Origin: Calliopum simillimum
Lineage: Eukaryota; Arthropoda; Insecta; Diptera; Lauxaniidae
Assembly: GCA_951812925.1 (NCBI GenBank)
Contig: OX638369.1
Span: forward strand, 63,440,228-63,504,227
Length of the DNA stretch: 64,000 nucleotides
Direction: 5' to 3'
Part shown: piece after piece, positions 44,957-56,589 of the stretch
How positions within the stretch are numbered: position 1 is the stretch's first letter
Layout of the letters: every line of letters begins with the position of its first letter
The notes under the pieces: model-generated
The model's input: the letters and a program-made list of their open reading frames with translations, nothing else
The model's database searches: none
Told to the model about the DNA's origin: nothing
Position numbers and translations under genes: made by a program

Positions 44957-45799
44957 CGCCAGTCTTTTGGGTGATATGAATAAAATATTCGAGTACCCCA
45001 CTTTTTTTACGGAATTCTGTTAAACATCGTATTTCGACATATTTTCAATAAAAAATTTCAAAATCCTTAGAGCACTTCGGAAATGATCGGCTAACGAACG
45101 ATTTCAATGTTGCTTTAGCCGAAGCAAAAAAGGATAATTCAGAAAAATTGTTCCAAATTAATTTTTTTTTTTTCAGAGTACACTAAGTTTCACTAAGTAT
45201 GTACATTGCAAAATCGTATGCTCAAAAAAAGATATTTAAGGTCAAAAGTTGCGAAAATAAATTTTTTTCAATTATTTCACTTACGGCTGCAATTAAGAAA
45301 AAATAGTAGTCGACAGTTATTTACTGAGTCAACAGTTGCTTAGTTTCAATGATTTACTACGAAAAAGCCTCAAAAATTTTTTTCCTATTACTCATAGTTT
45401 AGGAGGTATGTCTATTTAAAAAGTTTTATATGATGTACTTTATAAATTGAGATAACTCTCGAACGACTAATCGCACAAAAAAAGTAACTACATATATGCC
45501 TGTTTGTAGAAAATTATATTTCCCACAAACCACTCCTAGCTCTTTTTTCGTACGACCTTTGGTGTAGAAGATATCTTTGACAAACCGTTCAAGTTTTGCT
45601 GTAGAGATTTTGAAATTTTTTATTGTTTGCTTTTTTGGTTGAACTTTCTTGACTGTAAGGCTTTTTGAAAATTTTGAATAAACCAAAACAGTAAAGTAAA
45701 ATTTATTTTATTGGGGAGCTGTCACTTGAAATTCTAGTAAAACTTACTAGAAATAAAGTAAGAAGAACGAACTTCTTTTTCATGTAGGACCGATATCAT

Positions 45800-47248
45800 G
45801 CATGATATCTGCACTTTTCCTTAAAAGCTAAGTATATATGAAAAAATGGTTAAGACACGATTTGTTTTTCGCATATGGTTATAAAACGTCCTTTCGGCAA
45901 GCAGTAAGTACACAGAAACTTATTATATCGAACGCCAAAAATGATGTGCTGAGAACACAGAAGGTTATTTCGTGTAACATAGTGTTATTAATAGAAAAAC
46001 AATCTGCGTCAGTACAAAAAGTTGGAAATTGATACCTTTGGCTTTTGAGATATTTTAACTTCAAAACCATATAACTATTAAATATCAAAATTAGCACATG
46101 TAATAGGATTGTTTTCGCTACTAATCGAACTAATAATTTGCTAGATCCCATAAATAGCAATTTAACTTTGTCACTTTTCCGAAATGGATCCATAAAATAA
46201 ATTAATGATTCTTTCATGACCATTCATCGTATATCTCGATGCATGGACAGTAGACAGTAATGAGACTATCAACTTCATTACGTTTGTCATCAGTGAACTT
46301 GTGGAGACCAAACACCATTTCTTTTCCTCAAATTGTATCTGAAATGCTTCAGCAAACAATACCACCATTAATGTTATCAATCTATTAATACCAATCCAGT
46401 TGTTGTTGTTGTTGTTCTTACGTAGTGTTGCCATTACCCGAGAATATCTTACTTGAATTCCTGTTGTCCATAAACGCTATCTCACATAAACACTTTACAA
46501 AGCTAACGACTGCGTCGCGTCTCACAATAAAACTTTATCCAATTTCCAAGAATTGTGTACGGTGGGCGCGTTGTGGAAAAGGGTGGTGGTTAAGAGTTTG
46601 GGTGGAGTTTGGGTGTTCGCATGTCAGCTATGATACGTGTTTGCTGGTCGTGCTGTCAAAGTAAACCCTTGGATGATTGCAAGTTTTGACGTGGCGCACC
46701 TTCTCACCTCCGCTGTCAATCCAATCAGTCGTGGCAATAAATATGCTTGGCTATGTTAGTTGGTTTAGTTAGTATACAAGGACCAACGTATGTACGAGTA
46801 CCGCTATCCCCTATTGCCAGGATAAATGTAACACAGCGCAAAAAAAGTTTTCTACTTATGTTGGTGTGAGTTCGGAATGTGGAGCAATATCGCTTTATCA
46901 ATTAAGTTATGTTTCCAATCATACGTGCATACGCACACGGCACATATTCTGTTAAATTGGTAAAATAAGGGTAACGTTAATGACCAAATTTATTGAACGC
47001 TATGTATTCTTCTCTTAATTTTCTAAATAACAGACGAAACCAGTTGGTGGAACAAAAGTAACAAAAACAATAATTTGATTTTGGATTTTTCTAATGATCT
47101 CATTGCACACAGCAAAAAGTTTGGGTGTAAAATTCAAACCAAATTGAAATGAATACAAATCCACACCAAATTTGGTATAAAATCTATGCTGCAACTTGGT
47201 ATACAAACCGTGCATACTTGTTCGTATAAAATTTATACAAACAAAGTA
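45800..47248. other. No recognised gene
   Basis: Unique sequence. Minus-strand frames at 45879-46434 contain hydrophobic stretches and an N-run from a GTT microsatellite (46400-46416) but no domain. ACACAGCAAAAAGTTTGG at 47107 resembles the CACNNNAAAAA element ends and may be the border of the element that hosts the foldback pair. Confidence 0.35.
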
Positions 47249-48352
47249 CCCAATGTGCACAAAAACGGATGAGGATCCGTTTCGAATCCATTACGAGTTC
47301 ATAAAGGTATAAAAAACGTAATCCGCGGTAACGGATCCATTTCGAACCCGTAACGTACATCAAAAACGAATTCAAAACGCTTTGTTTAGATAAAAAAAAA
47401 AAAAATATTTTGAAGCGCTTATTAGCGAATAAAAAAAAAATTAAATTCCGCAGTGCGGGCCCGTTTCGAATCCGAAACTTATGTAAAAACGAATTCAAAA
47501 CGGATTTGCTTTTAAATATGTTAATGCTGTATATTTACAGAAAAAAACCGTTTTGATGCGCCTATTAGCAATTAAAAAATAATAAAAAGAAAAAAAAGGA
47601 AGAAAAATAAAGGGTAAAAATCCACCTCTGGTAGGATTCGAACCTGGGCAAATCCGTTTCGATTCCGTAAATACTTCAAATACGAACTGAAAACGGATTT
47701 GCTTTAATTAATTTTTATGATAAAAAAAATATTTTTGATTTGTTTTTTTTTATTTTTATTTTATTGCGTATGATTTTTTGTAAACTTTTCAAACTCTGTT
47801 TGAAAAAATGTTTTTGATTCCAAATTTGAGTATAACATTTTTTATCAAAAGAAGGGAAGAAAAACAACACAGAATACTTATAAAAAAACAACAGAAATTT
47901 GTTTAATATACAAACTTTAAATCTCAACAACAAATAAGTCTACATCAGTTAAGTAAACATCATATCGGTCAATAGCCTAGTTGTCTAACGTATCGTGTAT
48001 GAAAGAGTAATACCCCGGGAGCCTGAGTTCGACTCCCGGCCGGGCTAGTAATTTTTTTTTTTTTTATGTTATTTGGTTTTTTTTAATTAAAAATAAGCGC
48101 TTCACCCTGTTTTCTTTTTTTTTATAAGCAGCATTAACATTATTAAAAGCGAATCCGTTTTGAATTCGTTTTTGATGTACGTTACAGGTTCGAAACGGAT
48201 CCATAAAAGAAGAAAAAACGATTCGTTTTTTTTTTAGGAATCCTTCCCGCAAACGGATCAGTAACGGATACGTAACGGATTCCGTAACGGATAAAAAGAA
48301 CGAAAATATGAACCCGTTACGGATCCGAAACGAGTCCGTTTGGCACACTGGG
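47249..48352 (+). mobile_element. Foldback-family element, copy A (1,104 bp)
   Basis: Starts CCCAATGTGCACAAAAACGG and ends CCGTTTGGCACACTGGG, so both termini read CCCARTGTGC from outside, flanked by TA on each side. Both halves are built from repeats of ACGGATCCG / TTTCGAACCCGTAACG / AAAACGAATTCAAAACG. The interior holds GGATTCGAACCTGGGCAAAT and a tRNA-like module at 47967-48050. No protein. Copy B lies in inverse orientation 111 bp away. Confidence 0.75.
47967..48050 (+). other. tRNA-like module in copy A
   Basis: CAATAGCCTAGTTGTCTAAC carries a full A-box match (TAGCCTAGTTG). GAGTTCGACTCCCGGCCGGG carries a B box. The spacing is about 50 bases. The mirrored copy is at 48764-48848. Pairing of the acceptor stem is poor, so a working tRNA is unlikely. 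Confidence 0.5.
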
Positions 48353-48763
48353 TAGTAACACAATTTACACTATTTTGGTTTAAATTTAATATATCACCGT
48401 ACAAAAATCTTTTAAACTATTTTTGTATAAATTTTATATAGAATTTTATGTATTTTAATCCATCCCAGTGTGCCAAACGGACTCGTTTCGGATCCGTAAC
48501 TGGTTCATATTTTCGTTCTTTTTATCCGTTACGGAATCCGTTACGTATCCGTTACTGATCCGTTTGCGGGAAGGATTCCTAAAAAAAAACGAATCGTTTT
48601 TTCTTCTTTTATGGATCCGTTTCGAACCTGTAACGTACATCAAAACGAATTCAAAACGGGTTCGCTTTTAATAATGTTAATGCTGCTTATAAAAAAAAAG
48701 AAAACAGGGTGAAGCGCTTATTTTTAATTAAAAAAAACAAAATAACAAAAAAAAAAAAAAATA

Positions 48764-48848
48764 CTAGCCCGGCCGGGAGTCGAACTCAGGCTTCCGGGGT
48801 ATTACTTTTTCATACACGAGACGTTAGACAACTAGGCTATTGGCCGAT
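48764..48848 (-). other. tRNA-like module in copy B
   Basis: Mirror of 47967-48050, with the B box at about 48778-48788 and the A box at about 48829-48839 on the minus strand. It differs from copy A by a few substitutions. Confidence 0.45.
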
Positions 48849-48981
48849 ATGATATTTACTTAACTGATGTAGAGTTATTTGATGTTGAAATTTAAAGTTT
48901 GTATATTAAACAAATTTCTGTTGTTTTTTTATAAGTATTCTATGTTGTTTTTCTTCCCTTCATTTGATAAAAAATGTTATA

Positions 48982-50257
48982 TGAGGAATTCACAAAAATT
49001 GTGGAATTCTACAGTTTTTGAGGCACATTCACCAAACTTGGTGGAGAGGTCACTTTTTATATAAGAATCAAAAATTGGAAGGGTGCTTGTCAAAAAAAAA
49101 AAAGTAAAAAAAGTTACGCATATAAATATGAAGCAAAACACGTCAAGTGTACCAGCTGAAAATTTTTTTGTCTCCGATTTCGCTCAAATTTGGCAATATA
49201 GTAGTCCTGATATACAAAAACAATATTCCGGGAGGATTTGGTCCTAGTACCATTAATTGTTAAAATACAGGGTGTTGAAGTTGGCGTTTTTAGTGATTTT
49301 CATGAAAAGGCGTTTTTTCAAAAATTTAGAGCTTACACCAAAGTTTGTAAAGTAACTTGTCCCATTCATTTTTAAATGTTCTTTTTATAAAAAAATATTA
49401 CATGGTGAAAAAAATTTTTTTCACCGAAATATTTTAAACTTAAAAATACTTTTAAATTTTTTTTAAAAAAAACCCCCCTTAAATTTTTTTTTAAAAGTAC
49501 TTCAAATTAAAGCATAATTTAAAAGCTTTAAAATGATGTGTGGCTCAAGATGGTATTCGGTCGTTGGATGAGAGTTTTTGGCTTTTAAACGCTTTTTTCG
49601 TAAGATGCCTTCCTCTTGAGTAAACAAAGAGTTTTGCCTGCTGTGGGCGTTTAAAAGCCAAAAACTCTCATCCAACGACCGAATACCATCTTGAGTCACA
49701 CATCATTTTAAAGCTTTTAAATTATGCTTTAATTTGAAGTACTTTTAAAAAAAATTTAAGATGGATTTTTTTTAAAAAAAATTCAAAAGTATTTTTAAGT
49801 TTAAAATATTTCAGTGAAAAAAAATTTTTTTCACCATGTAATATTTTTTTATAAAAAGAACATTAAAAAATGAATGGGACAAGTTACTTTACAAACTTTG
49901 GTGTAAGCTCTAAATTTTTGAAAAAACACATTTTCATGAAAATCACTAAAAACGCCAACTTCAACACCCTGTATTTTAACAATTAATGGTACTAGGACCA
50001 AATCCTCCTGGAATATTCTTTTTGTATATCAGGACTACTATATTGCCAAATTTGAGCGAAATCGGAGACAAAAAAATTTTCAGCTGGTACACTTGACGTG
50101 TTTTGCTTCATATATATATGCGTAACTTTTTTTACTTTTTTTTTTTTGACAAGCACCCTTCCAATTTTTGATTCTTATATAAAAAGTGACCTCTCCACCA
50201 AGTTTGGTGAATGTGCCTCAAAAACTGTAGAATTCCACAATTTTTGAGAATTCCTCA
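48982..50257. mobile_element. Nested 1,276-bp near-complete palindrome with TATA duplication
   Basis: Ends TGAGGAATTC and GAATTCCTCA with TATA duplicated on each side (48978-48981; 50258-50261). Copy A shows the empty site GTTATACTC (inverted at 47826-47834). Arms of about 600 bp mirror about 49620 with only a short spacer. They include ACCAAACTTGGTGGAGAGGT and GAATACCATCTTGAGTCACA. It encodes nothing recognisable. A TA/TATA target suggests Tc1/mariner-type transposition of a foldback element. Confidence 0.8.
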
Positions 50258-50844
50258 TATACTCAAATTTGGAATCAAAAACATTTTTTCAAACAGAGTT
50301 TGAAAAGTTTACAAAAAATCATACGCAATAAAATAATAAAAAAAAAAAAAAACAAATCAAAAATATTTTTTTATCATAAAAATTAAATAAAGCAAATCCG
50401 TTTTGAGTTCGTATTTGAAGTATCTACGGAATCGAAACGGATTTGCCCAGGTTCGAATCCTACCAGAGGTGGATTTTTATCCTTTATTTTTCTTCCTTTT
50501 TTTTCTTTTTATTATTTTTTAATTGCTAATAGGCGCATCAAAACGGTTTTTTTCTGTAAATACACAGCATTAACATATTTAAAAGCAAATCCGTTTTGAA
50601 TTCGTTTTTACATAAGTTTCGGATTCGAAACGGGCCCGCACTGCGGAATTTAATTTTTTTTTATTCGCTAATAAGCGCTTCAAAATCTTTTCTTTTTTTT
50701 TATCTAAACAAAGCGTTTTGAACTCGTTTTTGATGTACGTTACGGGTTCGAAATGGATCCGTTACCGCGGATTACGTTTTTTATACCTTTATGAACTCGT
50801 AATGGATTCGAAACGTATCCTCATCCGTTTTTGTGCACATTGGG

Positions 50845-51935
50845 ATATTATATAAAATTCATGTTGTGCAATATAAACCAATTTTACATAATTTTCGAAT
50901 TAATATTTTGGAATTAAAGAATGATATTGATACTTACGCTGTATAAATTCCGTAATAAAAAAATATCTTACAATAATTACATGTGTTTATTCATTTTAAG
51001 AGAAACAAATTTCATAAATTATATAAAAAATGTTCAACTATATATTTCCTTGAAGCATAAATGTACATTTTGTTATTTTTCTCTTATATCATTTTGTAAA
51101 GAGAAAATTGTTTAAATTCATGATACATACATAAATTTTTGTAATAGAAACGATTTCTAACGAATTATATACATATATTACATTATTTATCTAAGAGTTT
51201 CTTAATTAGGTCTATAAATTCGTAAAAATAATACATATCTTATTTGACTACATAACATTAATTATAAAAGACATTGTTTACATTAGGTTTTTTTCATCTG
51301 AAAAAATTAAAAAAAAAGGAAATTTCATTATTTGAATCTGTCATTTTTAAAAGGGGATATGTGACAAAATTTCAGCTTGTGGGAAATTAAAAAAACTTCA
51401 TATGTTTGGTAAATCTTCCAAAAAGAGCGCATTTAAAAACTTTGAAGGATGTAAGTCTTTTACAAAAGTTTTTCATAACAAATTGTCACATAAAAGTTTT
51501 TTGAACAAACACATCATTATGAAAAAAATATCTTGAAAGAGACCCTGTGTCTGAATTATACGAAATCGCTTGATTATCTATGGAGCTAGAAGATTAAATA
51601 AGACCGTTTTGGGCCCATTTTTGTAAAAAAAAAAAATTTATTGCACCAATCGATGAGGTAAGGTCGAAAATATATTTTGGACATGACCAGAGTTGTGCAC
51701 GACCCCTCTAAGTAACCGTTTTGGGATTACTTTTGTAAAAAAATTTAATTCTTTAAAAGTTTTTAAAAACTTTTGCAAAAAACTTATGTGTACATTAGGC
51801 CGGGTCAACTTTTTTGCGGCAAAGAGTATAGCAGCAAAACAATCTACGAACAATTCTAAAAAACTTTCCCTAAGCCGTCGAAAAATTTATGCAAAAAAAG
51901 TTTTCAAAAACTTTCATTTGAAAAACTTACAACTC
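50845..51935. other. No recognised gene
   Basis: Very AT-rich to 51.3 kb; the rest contains an AAAACTTTTG-rich stretch without domain. Nothing supportable. Confidence 0.4.
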
Positions 51936-51939
51936 AATT

Positions 51940-52225
51940 TATTTCGAAGTTTTATTCCAAATTGCATTTGACAAAACAACTTATGTATCTCAAATAGGTT
52001 AAAAAATTCAAGCATTTGCAATAACAAAAACTTTCACAAAACAACTTAAATCGACATAAGAAAAGGGTGTTTTTCTTCACAACACATCTAAGTCGAGATA
52101 AATACAGATTAAATGGTAAACAAAGGTTTGACAAAAGCACTTCTTCGAAGTAAATTACTTTTCCTATGCAAAGAACTGAATTTCTTAGATCAAAAATTAT
52201 TTGTTTTGCCAAAAGTCCACAGATT
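51940..52225 (-). mobile_element. Fragment with mariner-type terminus
   Basis: Ends TTGTTTTGCCAAAAGTCCAC then AGATTTAA at 52200-52228, the complement of the terminus at 5288-5312. Internal TTTGACAAAACAACTTA repeats (51968, 52030) may be older copies of the same end. No transposase sequence. Confidence 0.4.
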
Positions 52226-52309
52226 TAATTTCCCATTCGGTATCAGGATGACAAAATCTCTAAAGCGAAACTTCTGTAATCAAGAATTCATAGAGATCAT
52301 ACAAAGTTT

Positions 52310-52870
52310 TACCCTGCGGGTAAGGGGTAAGAATATGCCGGAGGTAAGCATGCCTGTCGTAAGAGGCGACTAAAAGCGAGTGACCAGCCAGGGTATGGAA
52401 GGGCGTAGCGTTGGACAGCGTTGCGCCTTGAAAGAAAACCCACAATGCCCGTAACTGGCACTGATAAGGCGAGTCGATGCCGCCTTAAAATAAGCATCTT
52501 GTCAAAATCCTGAAGCGTCTGACCCAGAGTGGGCGGCTCCCAGGTCAGCGTCTGTTCCAGATGGGGCGGCTGAAATTTAAAGTGAATTTGGCCACTACAT
52601 ATATTTGCAGCGCTTGCCGGATCCAGCTTTAAGCTTATAACTTACTGCGTGGGGCGTTGCCGAGAAGATTATACTAATGAAGCATGGATCGAAAAACGAT
52701 GGAAAATAACTCTCCAAGTGGTACCCACCAGAGTGTGGATAATCCACCTGCCTTGGCAGCATGCACATCGGATTTGGAGGTGCAAGAAACATGCATAGTT
52801 AGGAATGATTCTCCTATAACTGGAACCAATATGGTTTCTCAAAATTTCTTGACCCTATGCTCCTCCTAGG
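52310..52870 (+). mobile_element. Probable non-LTR retrotransposon 5' fragment (5' UTR and ORF1 start)
   Basis: A GC-richer island starts GGGTAAGGGGTAAGAATATG and contains CATGCCTGTCGTAAGAGGCG then ACTAAAAG, and a GGGCGGCTCCCAGGTCAGCG block. I associate these with the 5' regions of insect non-LTR elements. An ATG-led frame at 52684-52869 (MDRKTMENNSPSGTHQSVDN...) resembles the low-complexity start of a gag-like ORF1 and stops after 61 codons. Identification rests on memory of such leaders and needs a library search. Confidence 0.4.
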
Positions 52871-52879
52871 AGTTAAAGG

Positions 52880-53518
52880 AGAATACATACATACATACTA
52901 AGTTTTGGTAACAGAGTACAATTTTATTATAATTTTACCCTAAATACTTAAAAATTCTTTGAAAAATTTTTATAAAAAGCGTTCTTAAATAATTTTATCC
53001 GAACGATAAATATTGTCACTAAACAAAGGGAGAATGCACACATTTCCTGTTGCTTTTCTCTTGATTTAGCGCTCAATAAGCGATTATATGATTGGAACAA
53101 GGAAAAAAGTAAAATCAAAAACCAAATCAATTCGAAAATTAGTTTAATTTGAAGAAAAACCACTACCAAAGCCACTAATGCTACTTTCTACCATCAGCGT
53201 CACCGCCACCGCAAATGGCGCTGACTGTGCGCTACGTCAACTGTCAGCATTTAGTCCTTAAAAATATCTATGTATGCTGGTGTTATATCCCCTTTTTTTA
53301 TCAATACTTCAATGTATACGCAGGATACTCTGAGTCATTGACTGGACCAACTGACCAATCGTCATTGTTTGAATTTGTCATACATACACACATACAGTTA
53401 CAAGTTCATTCAACAAAAAGCTTATAATGGCGACATTTGTTACATCCCAGAAAACATTTGGAAAATTTTTGGTATTTTTAATCTTTCAATCGTTGAAAAG
53501 AGGTCATAGCACTTTTGT
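52880..53518. other. No recognised gene
   Basis: Short ACATACATACATAC run at 52886 followed by unique AT-rich sequence. A 70-codon frame at 53215-53427 has no domain. Confidence 0.35.
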
Positions 53519-53526
53519 GATTGCAC

Positions 53527-53867
53527 TAGTAATGAGTAAACCAAGACCATAGCAGACTTGGTCTTGAACTTGGGCATTGAGTCTTGGTCTTGGTTTAGGT
53601 ATTGGTCATTTAGTCTTGATCTTGAAAAAATATGGGTTTTTTAGATGCCAAATTTTAAATTGAGGGATGCTTTATCCTCGAGACGGGCGTGAAACACCTA
53701 TTTACTATAAATTACTAAGACTGAAAAGCAGTCTTGGTCTTAACGATTATCGTGACCTTGGTCTTGGTCTTACAAAGATATTATCGTCTTGGTATTGGTC
53801 TTGGTCTCGAAAAATTACAAAGACCAAGAACAAGACTCAAGACCAAGACTAATTTTGCTCATCACTA
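53527..53867. mobile_element. 341-bp hAT MITE with 8-bp TSD
   Basis: Exact 8-bp duplication GATTGCAC (53519-53526; 53868-53875). Ends read TAGTAATGAGTAAA and, inverted, TAGTGATGAGCAAA. The interior iterates CTTGGTCTTG and its complement CAAGACCAAG many times. Eight-base duplication and TAG ends indicate hAT. No coding capacity beyond a short chance frame. Confidence 0.8.
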
Positions 53868-54714
53868 GATTGCACCCATTTTCTGACCAGCGTATGGTAT
53901 TCTTAATGCACACATACCTACCAAATTTCATGAAAACAGCTTGTCAAATTTGCGAGACATAACATGTTTAAGGGTCTTATCGTACCATCGATGCATCGGT
54001 AAAAACTGGACGTGGCACACATTTTGAGTTATAATTTGTTAGCAAAATTAATAATACAAAATATATCAAGTTTGATTTGGAGAAACGTTTCTATTACCGG
54101 TTTCCGTAAATATACAAGTTCCATGGAATGTTGTGTACTCGTGTACTATATATCAGATTTATAGTATCTGTCAGTTCTAGTTTCAACATGCAACAATGCC
54201 ATTACGTCACCTCTTCAAAAATTTCAAATAAAATTAATAGTTTTTTATTCTAAAAGGCCATACTTCTGAATCCCGGTATGTACATATTTTTGCTAGCACG
54301 TAAATTTCGACCAATAATTGCACAAAAATCAACAACTTTTCATAATATTATTTACATCACGCCATTTTATATTTATAGCATTCCCATTTAAAAATCATTT
54401 TGGGGAGTTGCTTGCGAATTCATATAAGAGAGTCATTTGCTGATTCTTCTAAGTGAATCCAGATCCATTTGAAAGTTTCTCCCGAACTAACCATTGCCCG
54501 AGAAAAATATACGAGTTCCGCTATCGAGAGGAATAGGAACTTATCTTTTAGAGAAACAACCATGAACTCGAAAGAATATCCGACCATTTCACATTGAAAA
54601 ACTTGACAATTCGGGTTTATCTTGGACTGTAAACCATATTTCAAATTCTACCAGCGTAATGATCGAAAGCAAAAGCGACTATGGTGCGAATATGGCTTCA
54701 GCATAACTGCAGAA

Positions 54715-54900
54715 AAGTGATGGATGCATTAGTCCAGAGCCTGACTATAAATCCTATCGAAAATTTGTGGGTTTATTAAAAGAAAAAGGTCGCTAAGACA
54801 ACCAAATCCCGAACTACATTTGAAAATACAATATTGGAAAAGACTGAGTAATTACAAACTGAAAAAGTTGAAACCTTCTATATAAAAACGTCTACAATAT
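54715..54900 (+). pseudogene. Tc1-like transposase C-terminal relic
   Basis: One frame reads LVQSLTINPIENLWVY, a stop, then KKKVAKTTKSRTTFENTILE. The QSPDLNPIENLW-like block contains the third catalytic residue (E of IENLW) of Tc1-type DD34E transposases. The upstream sequence at 54.42-54.7 kb is too decayed to align by eye. No termini were recognised. The copy is clearly dead. Confidence 0.65.
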
Positions 54901-55499
54901 GTGATAGATGATTATGGTGGTCATTCAAAAATGGCTGTATTCAAAGGAGGTACTAAAAATTTGATATAAAAACATTTTTATTTTTATTTGTGAAAAGCAG
55001 TTCTTGACATACTGTATTTTCCAGCTGTAACTTTTGAGAACTTTGTTTTTTATGAATTTTTACCCATTGTAGTTTTTGGGGGGACAAAATAAATTGACTT
55101 TTATAGAACGCTATTTTTGATTCGTTTACATAGGAATCTGACAAAATAGCATACTGGCAAAAAGTATTATACTTTTAAAAAACTTACGCTTGAATTCTTA
55201 TATATTTTATAATATGTGAATTATGGCGATTTTTTAAAATTTTTGCTCGAAAAGACAAAATCGAAAGATTTTATGAACTGTGAAAATAAAAAATATATAT
55301 TTCCATATTTTCGTTATTTTTTAATGAAATATGTGGAGAAGAATGCTGAATCGAAATTCAAAATTCTAGCTGCAACTTTTGAGAACTTTTTTTACTATTT
55401 TTTCCATAGAAAATTATTTCAATCAATGCTCTTTGCATATGTACTAAATTTTACCTATTTGCTTCAAGTAGTTTTAAAGAAATGATCAATCAGTTTTTA

Positions 55500-55745
55500 G
55501 GAGGGCGTGGCACTGCCCAATTTCTCTAGTGAGGATTATTTGTTCTAATGGTTTTTACATACGTACCGAATCGTGTCTATCTTTGTCAAATATTTTCAGA
55601 GATATGCTGAGAATGTTTTTTTTTAGACGTGCCCACTTTTTCAGTGGACGTTATTTTTATATATGTGCTAAAACTTAGCTGTATACGTCAAAGAGTTTCG
55701 GAGACATGATCAGTTATTTTTTGGGGTACGTGGCACCGCCCACTT
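55500..55745 (+). repeat. CGGAGATATGA / GGCACCGCCCAC modules
   Basis: Two units of about 115 bp carry GGCGTGGCACTGCCCA or ACGTGCCCACTTTTTCAGTG followed by TTTCGGAGACATGATCAG or a variant. They correspond to the modules inside the Transib-like element at 34.0-34.6 kb. Confidence 0.55.
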
Positions 55746-55849
55746 CTTAATGCTATAACTTCGCGTTATTTAATACTAACACAATGTGGAAACTTCTTTC
55801 AAATTGGTCAGTAGTAAGGAACAATTACACAAAAAAACAAAATCTCATT

Positions 55850-56110
55850 TTCATAAAGTTTATTATCTTTTTTTTTATTGCTTGAAAACTATGAAGATTT
55901 GTTACATTTTTGAAATCAGCGCTGTCAAATCAATAGAAGTTGATACCGATTTTGAAAAAAAGTTTCGGCCATGCCCTAACTTCATATGAAAGGTAGGCGT
56001 GTCCGTAAGCGGATTTTGTTCTAATTTACAGATTTTAATAATTTTAATCTAATAGACCAAATTTCAAGAGCCTAGCTCTATTACTTTATATATGACCGCC
56101 GTTCCATATA
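55850..56110 (+). repeat. Dispersed repeat, copy of 25980-26300
   Basis: See 25980. This copy directly follows the GGCACCGCCCAC modules, suggesting both belong to one larger family. Confidence 0.55.
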
Positions 56111-56589
56111 AACACGTCGACTGTGCGGCGATTAAAATACAACTCTTCCGCGATTGAAGATGTCTGCTGGGATGCTTAGCGAACAGTGCAACTCTCCTCA
56201 ATAATCACACTGAAAAAAAAATTTACTTTCCCTTGAAAATTATTCTAACAAACTTATGAAATTGAATATAACTTGTAGAAATCTATGTTTTTTTTTCAGC
56301 AAATTTCGACAATTTTAGAAAAATTATGTTTTTTCTGCAGTTATTAAAAATAGTTAACAATACAGGCATTTTGCTACGATCTATTAAAATTTCTTCATAT
56401 ACATTTATTAGTGGTATAAGATTTTGTGGCAAAAAGGAAAAACAGCTTAAGTCGACTTAAGCCAAATTGGTTTGATTTCAATTTGCCAGTTTTTCTGGGC
56501 AAAATTATCCTTTCGTTTTTGGACATTATTAAGACCTAAACTAACACTAAAAAATAGGAAAATAAAATTTTACCCAGAACTAAAGTCGA

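Larger units (their letters stand above)
41388..45797. mobile_element. Possible large CACAGAGAAAAA-type element with other elements inside
   Basis: ACACAGAGAAAAATGAGTGT at 41386 resembles the left end of the element at 33258, including a TTTTAACTCCACT-like segment. 45.69-45.797 kb resembles its right end (GTCACTTGAAATTCTAGTAA, AGAAATAAAGTA). If they belong together, 41.4-45.8 kb is one copy filled with later insertions. No clear duplication was seen, so this pairing is tentative. Confidence 0.3.
48464..50844 (-). mobile_element. Foldback-family element, copy B, inverted and interrupted
   Basis: Starts CCCAGTGTGCCAAACGG and ends TTGTGCACATTGGG. It is the reverse complement of copy A. Subtracting the nested 1,276-bp palindrome and its 4-bp duplication leaves 1,101 bp, versus 1,104 bp for copy A. 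Flanks read AT on both sides. Copies A and B together form a 3.6-kb inverted structure. Confidence 0.75.

Noticed and set aside
45879..46434. Overlapping minus-strand frames with hydrophobic segments, resembling a receptor fragment
   Set aside because: The two frames overlap in different phases, no family motif is visible, and the N-terminal Asn run comes from a GTT microsatellite. Hydrophobic frames are common by chance in T-rich DNA.
47625..47660. A tRNA gene at the GGATTCGAACCTGGG segment
   Set aside because: Only the B-box half is present; no A box at suitable spacing and no cloverleaf, so it is at most a tRNA-derived fragment.
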